From positions 1 to 49,058 of the forward strand of contig JAAAIG010000207.1 in the NCBI GenBank assembly GCA_015852425.1: a stretch of DNA of 49,058 nucleotides, read 5' to 3'. Origin of the DNA: Gryganskiella cystojenkinii (lineage: Eukaryota; Mortierellomycota; Mortierellomycetes; Mortierellales; Mortierellaceae). Of the stretch, positions 31,923 through 43,301 are shown piece after piece. Position 1 is the first letter of the stretch. Each line of letters starts with the position of its first letter. The notes under the pieces are model-generated. The model had not been told where the DNA came from, did no database searches, and saw nothing but the letters and a program-made list of their open reading frames with translations. A program made the position numbers and the translations under genes.

Positions 31923-34900
31923 CTAGAAGCGTCCACCAGTGTTGACAGCACCCTGAAGCACCTCGCGGATAGTACTGCAGGCCCACTTGACCGTCTCCTT
32001 CTCGCTTTCGTTCTGGCAGACCTGCCCCTTTTTGACGAACGCCTGCAAGAAAAAGATGATTCCCTGCGCCAGAGTTGGATTCACAGCTGCACGGATAAAG
32101 ATGTCGGCCAATGCCTGGGCGTTCACCTTTGGCTTCTCCTTAGAAGACTCGATTTGTTTTTGTTGCTGAGGCGAGTGGATCTGAGGTTGAGAGGACAAGA
32201 TGACGTTGGTCATCAACAGTTGAAAGAAAAGCGTCGGTTGGGTAGGCAACGAGGTAAAAGTCACCGTCTTGAGCATCACTAGACTCAGGTCCTGGGACGT
32301 GATCAAGAAGGCGTACATCTTGCTCAGATTAACGATCCTCCGCAAAGCGACCTTCTTGGTTCCGTTGCCGCTGTCGATGCCGTCCTCCATGCCAATGACT
32401 TGGCCTCCCTTGACCTTCTCCATACCACCGACATCAGTCGCGCCCATCTCTCTCAACAGATCCCAGAGAGAGTACTGGAAAGTGATCTTGAACGAGTGGT
32501 CGTGTTGACACAGACGTTGTCCGACAAGCGTGTAGTATGGATTATGGACAGCCTCCTAAAGACGTTGACAGTTGCGAGGATCAAAGTAATGAAAATGGAT
32601 GAAAATATTAGTCGACAGCAACCCAATGGCTTCTTATTTTCAGATACACATAAAATCAACGCAGACCTAAAAAGTAAATACTTACATTGCCTGCGCAGTG
32701 CAAGAGAACACGGACAATCTCGCGCTGTTGCACTTCCTTCAGGTTCAGTCTCATTAAACGCTCGAAAGCATCAATGTAATCCTCACTACTCATAAGGACC
32801 ACAAAGATACTCCTCCTGACATCGGTGTTCATCTTGTTCTTGCGTGCCAACTTTATCAACTCGTCCTCGGCCTCCAAGACATCATCGGCAGTCGATTTCG
32901 ATGATGAGGTCTTTGTCCGCACCGACTCTTCTCCCACCATGTTGTTCTTCCAGCTTGATCCCACAAGCCACCATTTACCCTTAGTGCCGACTTGTCGAAT
33001 ATCCTCCAGACCAACACGCATGGGTTCACTTGGAAACGTGGTTCTCTTCTTGCTCAGACCGGACAAGAACTTTTTCATTCTTGTTGTGCTCTCAGCAATC
33101 GTTCCTGAAGTGGTCGAGTTTGCAGACGCGACCTTCATCCTGTTGGCCTTGAGCGCCGTCAAAGTCTCGAGCAAGAATCGCGTACGGGAGGACACTGGCG
33201 CGGACGCTCCTGCTTTCGTCTTGTTGGCGAGGACAGTAAACTCTTGGACGATAGTCTTGAGCGTTGTAGGGTCATCCTGTCGCAGCTGGTATCCTGAGGT
33301 CTTGACAATCTTGACGACCAACTCGACGTTCAACTCGGACAACTCGGTCATGAACCAACGGATGAGCTCATAAACGATAACACAGGAGACAACTTGCATA
33401 TTGTACAGTTCTGAAACCAGGACAATCAAGTTTGTGCATTGCTTGACCGCGCTCAGAGTTTCGTCCGTCATCTCCAAACTGCTTGTGCTCGAGGCCAGAG
33501 CATGGTGGGCGTCAAATTGTTCCACAAGAGTCTGAATAAAATGTGCAGCAAACTCGATACCGACCAAACGATACAAACTCGCCACGACGGTCGCATAAAG
33601 GATGACAAACGAGTCCAGCAAGTTGGCCTTGGATGAGATGGACGTCAGAATCATTTCCGTGATGGTCTCCGTGACATCTAATTTGGTCAGAAATTTTAAA
33701 ATGTCAGTGTACGAGTCGTATCATAATTTCTTGTTTTATCGATCCGCTTTCAAAACGCCTGAATAGCCGTACCTGCTCTTGGGTATTTGCGGTAGAGAGA
33801 CTCGATATCCATGAGAATCGATTCGATATTGCTCTCACTGAGCTTGTTAAGCAGACCTTGAAGTTGACGACGGAGTCTTTGAAGTTCTTCTGTGTTTTGT
33901 CTGGGAATAGCCTTGGCCATAGACGAGGCGCTGCTTTCTGCTGCTGCTGCTGCTGCGGCGGCGGCAGCAGCAGCACGAAGATGGGGTGGGAGGTACTTTC
34001 CAGTTTGGGTCGTGGCCGGTGCTTCGGCTTTCTTTTTGGGCTCCTCAGCAGATGTATCCTCCTCCTCGACTTCTTCCTCGTCTTCTGAAGCGCCTTCTAA
34101 ATCTTGATCGTCTTCTTCATCGTCATCGTCTTCGGAACCGGAACCGGAACCGGAACCAAGACCCTCAAGTTCCTCGTCAAAACTCTCCATACCCTCCTCA
34201 TCGGAACCAAGCATCAACTCGTCCTCCTCTTCGTCCTCCTCTTCGGAATCCATATCTTCTGGATCGACGCCTTCGAGTTCCTCATCGAAGCTATCGTCGT
34301 CCTCGGAACCGACGCCTTCCAGTTCTTCATCAAAACTCTCCATGTCTTCAGAATCGAATCCCTCGAGCTCCTCGTCGAAGCTATCCTCGGCATCCTCGTT
34401 CTCATCATCCTCACTCTCATCCTCACTCTCAACTGCTTGTGCCTTGCGCTTGTTGTTCGATAGTGATGATGACTTTGAAGGAGCCTCGGTCGCTGATGTT
34501 CTCTTTGACGCTGCCGCCTTAGCTGACCTGGCCGCTGCGGCCGCCTGCCCTCTGGATCCGAGCTCGATACCGGCCAACAGATCGCCAAGACCATCATCCA
34601 AGAACGACTTCTTGGACGCAAGTTTGCCAGCATCCTTGCGTTTGAGACCAAGTTTCTTTTCGTAATGTCGGATGTATTGTTCATCTTCGTCCATGGCATC
34701 CTCGAGTCCTGGTCCGCCTCCAGCAACGACACCGTCCTCCTGCAACATGGCGTAAAACGCTGGGTTGGATTTCGCCAGTTTCTCAAGACGTCTCGCGTCC
34801 ATGTCGGCAATGTCTTTGGACGAAGACGGCTTCTTGGATTCCTTGGCGTCCTTGCTGTTCTTCTTTTTGGATAATGAGGATGCAACGGACGTGACCAAGG

Positions 34901-35446
34901 TCTCGCCTTCGTGTTCGTTCATGTCGACTTCCAGATGAGACTCGAGTTTTTGCTTCTTGTTTCCATTCTTTTTCGATTTGTCGTTATTGTTGCCTCCCTT
35001 TGGTGTGGCTGGGACCATGTGTTGTTGACGGGCAAGGAGTTCAATCTTGGAGAGGGTTGGTGTACGATGTTTCTTCTTTTCAGCTCGCTCCTGTTTCCTG
35101 CGGACTTTACGACCCGCGGCCTTGTTCTTGAACTTTTTGTTGAAATTGCGATCGTCTCCGTCCGCAAAGAAAGTTGAAGAGCCTATTCATTGATGAATAA
35201 GTAATGATCGGTTAGTTCATTGAGTTGAAAACGCTTACGGTGCCCACGTTTTATATGTATATAATGAAGAAAGAAGTGGACGTTACTGGACTCGAGTTCC
35301 TCGCTCAGAGCTGATGGCAAGTTGGTGGTACTTGTCTTGACTCTTCCTCCTGGCGCGATACCATAGCGGGCATGACCCCGTCCTCGACCGCCACGTCCAC
35401 CGCCTCGTTGTCCGCCACGACCTCCTCTGTTGAATGGTGGTGGCAT
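31923..35446 (-). CDS. SGD1: Nucleolar MIF4G/MA3 protein, Sgd1/NOM1 family
   Basis: Nucleolar factor for small-subunit ribosome biogenesis. Model (minus): 35446-35287, 35182-33773, 33677-32686, 32555-31923, giving 1,064 aa (yeast Sgd1 about 900). The N-terminus is RGG-rich (NRGGRGGQRGGGRGGRGRG), followed by basic KNKAAGRKVRRKQERAEKKKH and RTPTLSKIELLARQ. An acidic middle follows with four SFDEELEG repeats, then GKYLPPHLR, a run of 12 Ala, and the MIF4G domain beginning LQRLRRQLQGLLNKLSESN (about 490-740). The MA3 domain starts RRSIFVVLMSSEDYIDAFERL (about 805) and continues through FKITFQYSLWDLLREMG. The C-terminal helical repeat ends in REVLQGAVNTGGRF. Confidence 0.93.
33941..33977 (-). repeat. 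GCN repeat coding for polyalanine in the Sgd1 gene
   Basis: Consecutive CTG/CGG triplets (GCN on the coding strand) encode about 12 Ala just after LPPHLR. Variable length between strains is likely. Confidence 0.8.
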
Positions 35447-36500
35447 TATTGAATGTGATTGTTGATGTTGATGTTGATGAGTTGCGATGCGATGGAAAGA
35501 ATTGTGAACAAAGCGTGAATAGTGTAATACGAAAGTTTGCCAGCGTAAAAAAAGAAAAAAAAAGATAGAAATTAAACAAAACACCCGTCACAGTTGCACT
35601 GTCAACCCCCTGTGTTCAACGGAAATCATCACTTTGTTCTCTTTTATTGAAAAAAGACAGTCCCTCATAAAAGCCGCAGTCCTATCTGAAAAGTAAACAA
35701 GCAGTCACTTAATAAGTATAAAAGAATTTTTTTCCGCCCTCTTTATTTTTTTTTTTTCTTTCTTCATCAGTAGTGGGCTTTGGCTCTGTTGCGCTCTGTT
35801 TCGACAGTCAGTTCTTCGGAGCCCTAGCACTCGGCACTAGGCATCCTTTTTCACTTTATTGCGAAGATACTTTCTTCTGTGATGTATATCTGCGGCCGGC
35901 CACTTCGAGACCGATTTGCCGTCTAGGATTTTAAGCAGCTTGTTCGCAAGAACTTGCTCTCCTAGCAGTCAGACACTCGCCATTCTTTGCCAGGTGGAGT
36001 TAGGCTATATAGCCCATGCTTCATGTGGAAAACCGGCGACGGTATAGTTCCTTTACTCCTCTCTCTCTTTTTCAAAAAAACAAACAAATAACCACTATAC
36101 CTTTTTATGAAAAAATATACCTGTATCAATCCAAAGCGCCAAAGCCACTTTGCCTGGTCAAAACGCAAACAGCGACAGTTGGGCCTATGAAACAAAAATA
36201 CTACAAGCTGCCCAGCACAATGAATCATGGAGATGAGGGCATGAAAGGATTCTGAAGATGGCTCATAACGGATGTATTTAAACTCACGCCGTGTGCCTGT
36301 TTGCCCTCTCGGAGGCCCTTCCCCTCGATTGCATGTGAGCCCTCGAAAAAACAAATATATCTGCTGCACAGTCGCTCACCCTCTTTCCTTTCTCTTTTCT
36401 TTTGTCAGCCTCTTTCGTTTTGCATACCCTCCAACAACCCCTCTCCAGTATCGTCTCAAAGTCTTCGGTATCGACAATAACCCACAGGTCTCTGCCAAGG
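35447..36500. promoter_or_regulatory. Divergent intergenic region, Sgd1 / kelch protein
   Basis: About 1 kb, no gene seen. Several T- and A-runs (35520-35575, 35728-35760, 36070-36120). A C/T-rich tract (36375-36410) precedes the kelch-gene start and suits a fungal core promoter. Confidence 0.45.
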
Positions 36501-38436
36501 ATGGTATTTCTTCCTGCCACAGCAATTGCTCTGGTTGGGACCCTTCTCAGCATTGCTGCAGCTCAGGCACCAGTAGCGTCCTATGCTATGGCATACACAG
36601 CCGTGGGTGAGGAAGTTCTCTATATCCACGGAGGCACAGCAAATGGAGGTCTCGGTGGCATCAACCAGTTCTTTTCTCTGGATCTCACCCAAAAGACCTG
36701 GAACACTTCTAACCCTCCATGGAAGAGCCTCCCTATGGGCACCGGAGTACAGTCATCTCCCTCTGCTTGGGAGCATACGATGGCTCTTTCCAAGGACAAG
36801 CAAAACTTGATCATATATGACTCTACCCCAACGGCTCCAGGAATCTCTGTATTCAATATCGCCAATGGCACCTGGCAGCCAAAACATGCCTTACCATCCA
36901 ACCCGCTTGCGTCCGATTACTATGGCCTGAGGTCTGCTGTAGATCCCAGCTCAGGACTGATGTATATCCCCACAGGGACCAAGGATAATCAAACACTGGC
37001 GTACGACCCGCAATCAGGCTCTAGCTCAATGCTACCGAACCCTGCAGCCTCGATCATGAATCCGGTCGTGGTTTTCTATAGTGTTGTCTGGTCTACGGTG
37101 CGAAATAGTTTGATTATCTACGGGGGTCGAGGGATCACACTGAACTACATCGTGCCTAACCCATACCTCGCTGAAATTGTACCCGGACCGTCGGCTGCAT
37201 GGCATGCATTGGTGAGTGAAATAAGATTGACGACTCTACAAGCTTGCCATGATATAGCAACGTTGTAAAGATGAACAGCGATCTTACAGTCCTTACTATG
37301 TTTGCATCCTTTAGGCTGCAACAGGCCAGGTTCCCGGTGCTGTGGAGAGACACTGCATGGTATCAGGTAAGCAGCGAAAATATCTATGGAAGCAGGGACA
37401 ATTAAGGTGACACAGAATCCAAATGCAACCGCAGTAATAGCTAACGGTGTTCGGCCTTTCCATTCATGTAGCATACGGTGGCACCAAAATGGTCCTCTTT
37501 GGGGGCTGCACTGTCACGCGGCAATCGCTTGGGAGCATCTATATCTTGGACGTGAATACTCTATCATGGACCAAGGGGCCTGATGTGGACCCGGCTCAGA
37601 ATCGTAGCGGAATGGCATGCGCAGTCGCAGGAGACAATTTTATTGCATGGGGCGGTATGTTTTTCGCTGTTGTCCTTCCCTTCAATCATACACACAGATG
37701 CCTTAATATCTGCTAATCCAGCTTGTTCTTGTCAATAGGCGAACATTACGAGACCAGCATTATCAATCTATCATCGACCGTCGTCTTCAACTTAAAGACA
37801 AATCAGTGGACGGATCAATTCTCGCTCATATCATCTCCTCCATCGACAGTCAGCGGTACAGCAGGAATGGAACCAAGGCCATCCAACTCAGGCTCGGATC
37901 CCTCTGCTTCTGGACCTGACACGTCACAGGCTACTAAGCTTCTGTTCGGTCGCGGATTAATTGCCATACCCGTAGTTCTTGTAGTAGCCATCATCGCGCT
38001 AGTTATCCTCAAGTACCGCAAAGCTGCCCGCAAAAAACAGGATAGCAACGCACCACCATCATACTCGGCGTTCAGTCCATTGCCTACACCTTCCGAATCA
38101 GCTGGAAAGAAGAACGTCTCGAACCCAGGACAGAATGAATTCTTCACCTTGGGTCATTCTGCAGCTCAGACTTTGGGTCAAGCAAACGCGCATGATAGGC
38201 ATGCCGGCAACAATCCGCAATACAACAGTTACAACAGTCCACAGGAAATAAGTGAAATTAGCAGAGAAATCTCTACATCCGGTAACAGCAACACAAGATT
38301 ACATCTAAGTACAGAGGGGCATCGTCGAGGGCCGCATGCATATCCGCTTCAAGACTATCAACAGGCAGGAAGCCCTCAGGCGATTGCGAATAATCCACAA
38401 TACTTTCCACCTTCGGCGCAAGGGGTCCATCAGTAG
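36501..38436 (+). CDS. Kelch-repeat single-pass membrane protein
   Basis: Model: 36501-37211, 37315-37366, 37472-37654, 37739-38436, giving 547 aa. The Met at 36501 is preferred over the in-frame one at 36402 because it opens a textbook signal peptide (MVFLPATAIALVGTLLSIAA, cleavage near AQA). The ectodomain (about 23-345) shows kelch-type blades: EEVLYIHGGTA, FFSLDLTQKTWNTS, NSLIIYGGRG, TKMVLFGGCT, IYILDVNTLSWTKGP, VVFNLKTNQW. A Ser/Pro-rich stalk leads to one membrane helix (about 388-407, GLIAIPVVLVVAIIALVIL), basic KYRKAARKK, and a disordered Ser/Gln/Asn-rich cytosolic tail with NAPPSYSAF. Likely a surface protein, plasma membrane or wall-facing; ligand unknown. Confidence 0.85.
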
Positions 38437-38590
38437 GATCCATAATAAAAGCGAGAGCAATGATGCCCAGAGCGAGTCAAACAGCAGAGTGACATTACTA
38501 TCATTGTCTGGAAGCAGCTTTATTATCCCCGTTCTGTGCTGTGTTGCGGATTGCACCTTTTATTTTTTAGTTAACGAGGAACATGGTGTC

Positions 38591-38614
38591 GTTCAGAAGA
38601 GTCTTCTTCTGAAC
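38591..38614. repeat. Perfect 10-bp inverted repeat
   Basis: GTTCAGAAGA, loop GTCT, TCTTCTGAAC. It sits between the convergent 3' ends of the kelch and ATRIP-like genes, so it could form a 3'-UTR hairpin in the kelch transcript. Confidence 0.7.
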
Positions 38615-38815
38615 AATCGTGCTCAGAGTCTTAAGCGCATTTGAGTGGCGACGTATATATTTTTCGTTTTTTCTTTCTGTGCAGTCACATTCATACAATT
38701 GAGTGATCCGCAATGATGGTATGCTGGGGAAAAGGATAAAATTACATTCTTATGAGAGGGGAAGGAGACTATGATACAAGCAAATGAAAAACGTGAAATA
38801 AAATAGAGGGAAATC

Positions 38816-41800
38816 TCAATAACCTCGACCGGGCCGGACACTCCTTCTCATCGTACTCTCCTCTTCCTCACTCGGGATAATCGCCCTCAACATGTCCTGA
38901 GCCATGCTCGCCAGACTCGAGGGCAACCCCAATGGCTCAAAGTTCTCGACAATGTTACAGATACCGATCGCCAACTCCTTGTACGTTGCAGTATCAATCG
39001 AAGCCATGAACGATCCTGCCTTTTCAGGAAGTGCTCGCGTCAGACTGTCAAAGAGTTCCATCTCGAGACCCAAAAGGGCTGAAAAGTCGTTGCGTTCCTT
39101 GACTGGTGACAAAGATCCCGGCTCCGGCAGCAGCGGTCCCCCTTCATCCTCGTCTTCTTCAGACAGTTGCTCCTGATTTTGTCCGAGAAGCCTATGTTGT
39201 TGTTGGCGCTGTTGATACTGATGGTGTTGCAACTCTCGTTGTTCACGTTGTCGTCGGTGCAGATATCGATTTCTAACCGCCTTTGGTCCCAGCACCGTGT
39301 CCAGTAGCCTCGGTCTCACGAGCTCGGATCGATTCGATGAATACTCCAGGAGAGATTGATCCACCAGAGTCGGTCCATATTCGCCATTAGAATCCCGTTG
39401 TGCCTTGATCTTTTGTTGAAGAGTTGACAGATGCTGAGCCAGTTCCAGCAAATATTTCATCGATAGTGCCAACGAACGTCCAAGCTAATATCAAAAAAGT
39501 AGGATTTCGGAATGATGTGTCAATGTTATGGCAGTACCATAAGGACATGACGCAGAATCGTGAACACACACACACACACACACACACAAAGTGCCACATA
39601 CCTTGGTACTGAAGACCATCTTCTTGGTCTGCTCGTATTCCACTCGTACCACCCTGCTCAGGATCTCGACGGTTTTGATCTGAAGTCTAGGCAAGAGACC
39701 ATCCTAATAACATAGTAAATGTAAGGGGGCAATAAAAAATGTTAATATAGCTATAGAATGCGTCTGACAATGCGATGATCGCTCACAATACCCCACCCCC
39801 AACCACTTACTGTCATTTGTGTGTAATTCGCTGGTTTGATCTCCAGTAGTTCTGCCAAGGCCGAGACCTGCTCAAAGGAGAAATTTTGTTTCCAGTTTCC
39901 CTGACTCACGCTCCAACCACACAGACTTCGACAGCACCGTTCGTCCTGTGTGATCAGATCCATTATGTTGAGCGTCTTGTTCAAAACATCGAGCCAGTCC
40001 TTCCTGTTATCGCTCTTTTTGTTCAAAAGATCGTTGGCTCCGAGACGTTCATGCATACCAGACTTGGTATTATCTCCATGATGGCGGCTGCTGTGATACC
40101 GAGTCAAGATGTTGCCCAGAACACCCCAATGCACCAGGGTGACTAGATGGGACACGTTGTTGGTTTTGATTTGGTCCCGCACCACTAGGTCTAATATGTT
40201 GAAGATATCTGTCTCCAGCTGCTTGCTTGCATCGTCGGAAAATTTCCATGCACCAGGCGATATGTGGTCCACTTTCTTGACAGTTTGAGAGTCGTCATCA
40301 TCTAATCCGCCGGACGTATGTGTGTCTCCCTCAGGTAAGTAAGCGGACAGCTCCAAGGCTGTTCTTGTGATAAAGAGATAATAAATACATGCCAGGGCCG
40401 AAGGCAATTCCGATCCACCTTCCTTGCAGACAGTTGAAGCAACGTTCAAGGGGTCACTGCAGCTCGGCTCCAAGAACGGGACGGTACCCAAGCGAATGAC
40501 TTCAGAAATACTTTCAAACGAGCTGTACAGGACTCTCAGGATCCTGAATGAGTTGACAGTATGAGATGGCTTATTGCGGAGAATACTCTCTTTTAAGAGT
40601 TCGGTGGTTGAAGAGAGGGCCTGTTTTGTGCATTCAGCGTTGGTATCCACTGTCAATTTCAGCAGCGACTGGACACAGATGTGCCGCAGTTTGTCGAGGT
40701 GCAGATTGTTTCCGAATTTTACGGTCCCTACGGTAATGAGCACAAAGGAAACGTGAGTTTGGTATATTCGAGACGAATTCTGCGGCGCATTTTCAAAAAT
40801 CGGTCCTTATGTCAAGTACCTGGCAGTGGAGCTTCGTTTCCTTCATCCGATTCCAGCTGCATGAGCATATTCAAGCCAAACTCGCTCGAGGATCCCTTCA
40901 GTAACTTGTCCCGAATCTATACCAGAGAAATGGAACATAGAGCATGTTAAAAAAGCGGCATAATACTTGAACGTAACTGAACTTGATACCATGACAATAT
41001 TTTACCAGTTCCTTTTTCAATGAAACCCGGGGCAATTTTGCTTTAAACTTGACATTGGTGTATGTTGTTGGTCGACTTTGACCAAAACCAATAGCAAGGT
41101 TTGGGGGGTTTGTAGAGGCCACCTGGGAACGCGGCTTATCCCCCAAGGCTACCGGCAATCCGTGGGCTGGGGCAGATCTCCGCGATGACGAGGAGGATGA
41201 CGAACGAATTAGGGTCACCGATTCTTCCTCTATGCGTTTTGAAATACTGTCAGTCGACTTGGGCACACAGAAACGCATTTGTGATTATTACTGATCGACA
41301 AAAATGATGAGTGTTACCTTTCTTGATAGGCGCCCTGACCATAGACTGGGATTGGGAGACGCCAAAATTTAAATTCGGAAATTCTGGTGAAGTCGATGAT
41401 GGAGGCGCCATAACTACTGCTGGCTGTTTGAAGGGAACAACTTGCGAGGATTTCAAGGGTTGCTGTACCGCTTTTGCTGGCTTGGCCCTAGTGCTGTTTT
41501 TCACTAGTAGACCTTGCACCTATATGGAAAGAAAGGACAGCGAAAAACTAGTGAGATTCTTTCTCGAGTGGTGATAGCCAATTCAAAAGTTTAGGAATAT
41601 ACCTCGAATTGATGGGATAGACCCAAGTTGTCGATTTCCTTGCGGTATTGCTTCTCCAGAGTCTCGACCTCTTGCTTACGTCTCTCTTCTACGTCTCGGA
41701 TTCTTTTCTGCATTGCCTCTCGATCCGCGTTGGCACTCAACAAATTGGCCTTGTGTACAGCAGCCTCTCCTGTTTTAGTACCCAGTTGTTCCTCCTTGGC

Positions 41801-42626
41801 ACGGAGTTCCTTCTGGCTCTGCAGCAGTTTCATCTCCATCTAAACGTGAAAACATGAATATGGATCAAAGAAAAATTAGCTGCAATTAAAAAACAATGGT
41901 AACAAATCCGTCCTTTTTTGTTTTTATATTATTATTTTTTACCTCTGCGAGTCGCTGTTTCAAGGTTTGGTTCTCGTCCGTGAGTTGACTGTCAGGCACC
42001 AAGGGTACGGGTTGTGGGATGAGCATGGACCGAGCCAATGTGCTATCGGGCGCCACCTCTTCAGTTTTGATATCGATATCGAATCCGTCTTCGTCAAAGT
42101 CTGCGGGGAGGTCAAAGTCCTCATCCATAACATCATCCTCACTGACGTAACCCTGTGACGGATGATGATGGTTGAGGTTTCCGTTCAGTCGAGGAGGAGG
42201 TCGCAGGTGTGAGGGTGGGTGTGACCGAGAGTCGGTGAATTCTCGTACTGTCCTTGCCGTCGCCGTTGTCGCAGTCGCCGTTCCGGCTGTGGCCAGGTTG
42301 ACGTCTCCAAAGGCCGCAGTATTGAACATTGCAGTGGGGATGGAATATCCCTCATTGTAAGCCTGAGAAAAGTTTGAGAATGGCTCCATCCTGTCGTTGT
42401 TGTTGCCATGACTGGGTTGCATGGACGAGGAGGATCCAACGGTGGCAATGTCGCGTCGTGTGCCTTGCTGGGCCGACAATGCTTGGCTCTCGACCTGGGC
42501 AATCGAAGAAGACGGAGCAGCAGAGGCAGGATTGTTTCCATTGAGAGTGAGGGTTCCGCGCCCCCGTCCGCGGCTGGTGCCGGTTCTTCGTCCTGGTCCT
42601 TGATCTTTTGCTGGCGGCCGTGCCAT
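38816..42626 (-). CDS. Checkpoint protein, ATRIP/Ddc2/Rad26-like
   Basis: Probable partner of the ATR/Mec1/Rad3 kinase in DNA-damage signalling. Model (minus): 42626-41943, 41839-41603, 41519-41318, 41229-41006, 40916-40820, 40727-39811, 39703-39602, 39484-38816, giving 1,043 aa. The N-terminus is disordered and RG/Ser/Ala-rich. An acidic aromatic box (DEDFDLPADFDEDGFDIDI, about 165-185) resembles the RPA-binding motif of ATRIP. A long coiled coil follows (about 215-307, QTLKQRLAE joined to MEMKLLQSQKELRAKEEQL), then Ser/Pro linkers and a large helical C-terminal region (about 400-1043). That architecture is the reason for the call; no single sequence motif proves it. Each junction keeps frame. 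The exon 3/4 acceptor (41229) is the only one without in-frame stops. An upstream Met at 42659 is an alternative start. Confidence 0.6.
39564..39588. repeat. (AC)12 microsatellite
   Basis: Twelve AC dinucleotides within the last intron (39485-39601) of the ATRIP-like gene, close to the donor of that intron on the minus strand. Confidence 0.9.
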
Positions 42627-43301
42627 TATAGCGTTCGGTCGTTGATGGTGGGCATGCAATCAAACATAATCAAACGGACTGGGAAATAAATGAATTGTCC
42701 GTTTGAGGAGAAACGCCACCAAATGATACGATCAACGCTCACGTCGGACTTTCTGCGCGTCAAATCATTTTTCTGCGTTCTCTCTCTCTCACCGACAGTA
42801 CAGTGCGCGTCAAGATGTTAGGGCTGGTAGAAGAAGTGGTCGAAGGAGGTGGCAATAGAGTCCGAGTGATGTCAAGAGACGTCGGCGATTGATATCCTTG
42901 ACGCTGGTAATGTCTAATGATGATGAGAGTCACCTACGGACGAGTTGTGGATACAACAGCCCAGAATTGGTGTTCCTGCAACAAAGTCTTTTTTTTATTT
43001 GTTCCCTTCACTTGACATCTTTTCTTTTGTTTGTTTGTTTGTTGTGTGCGAGTTTGCGTGGTCAAGGGCGAGGTGGGAACAAAGACAAGGTGAGAACGAG
43101 GGCAAGGGCCAAAACTTCAGCAAACGGCTCTTACTGGTAAAGAATAGTTTTCTGTCGCTCTGCTCATTGACCTTTCTTCCTTCCCCATTGCATATTCCTA
43201 TCATTCCCTTCATTCCTTCTTACTCACACTTAGAAACCGACAATCTTTCTCCTTCCTCTCTCTCCCCCTCCCCTTCCTCATCCTCCTCCTCGTAAAGAAA
43301 A
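42627..43301. promoter_or_regulatory. Divergent intergenic region, ATRIP-like / F-box copy 1
   Basis: About 675 bp with no supportable gene. A strong C/T-rich tract (43240-43290) directly precedes the F-box ATG. Its sequence is unlike the flank of F-box copies 2 and 3. Confidence 0.45.
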
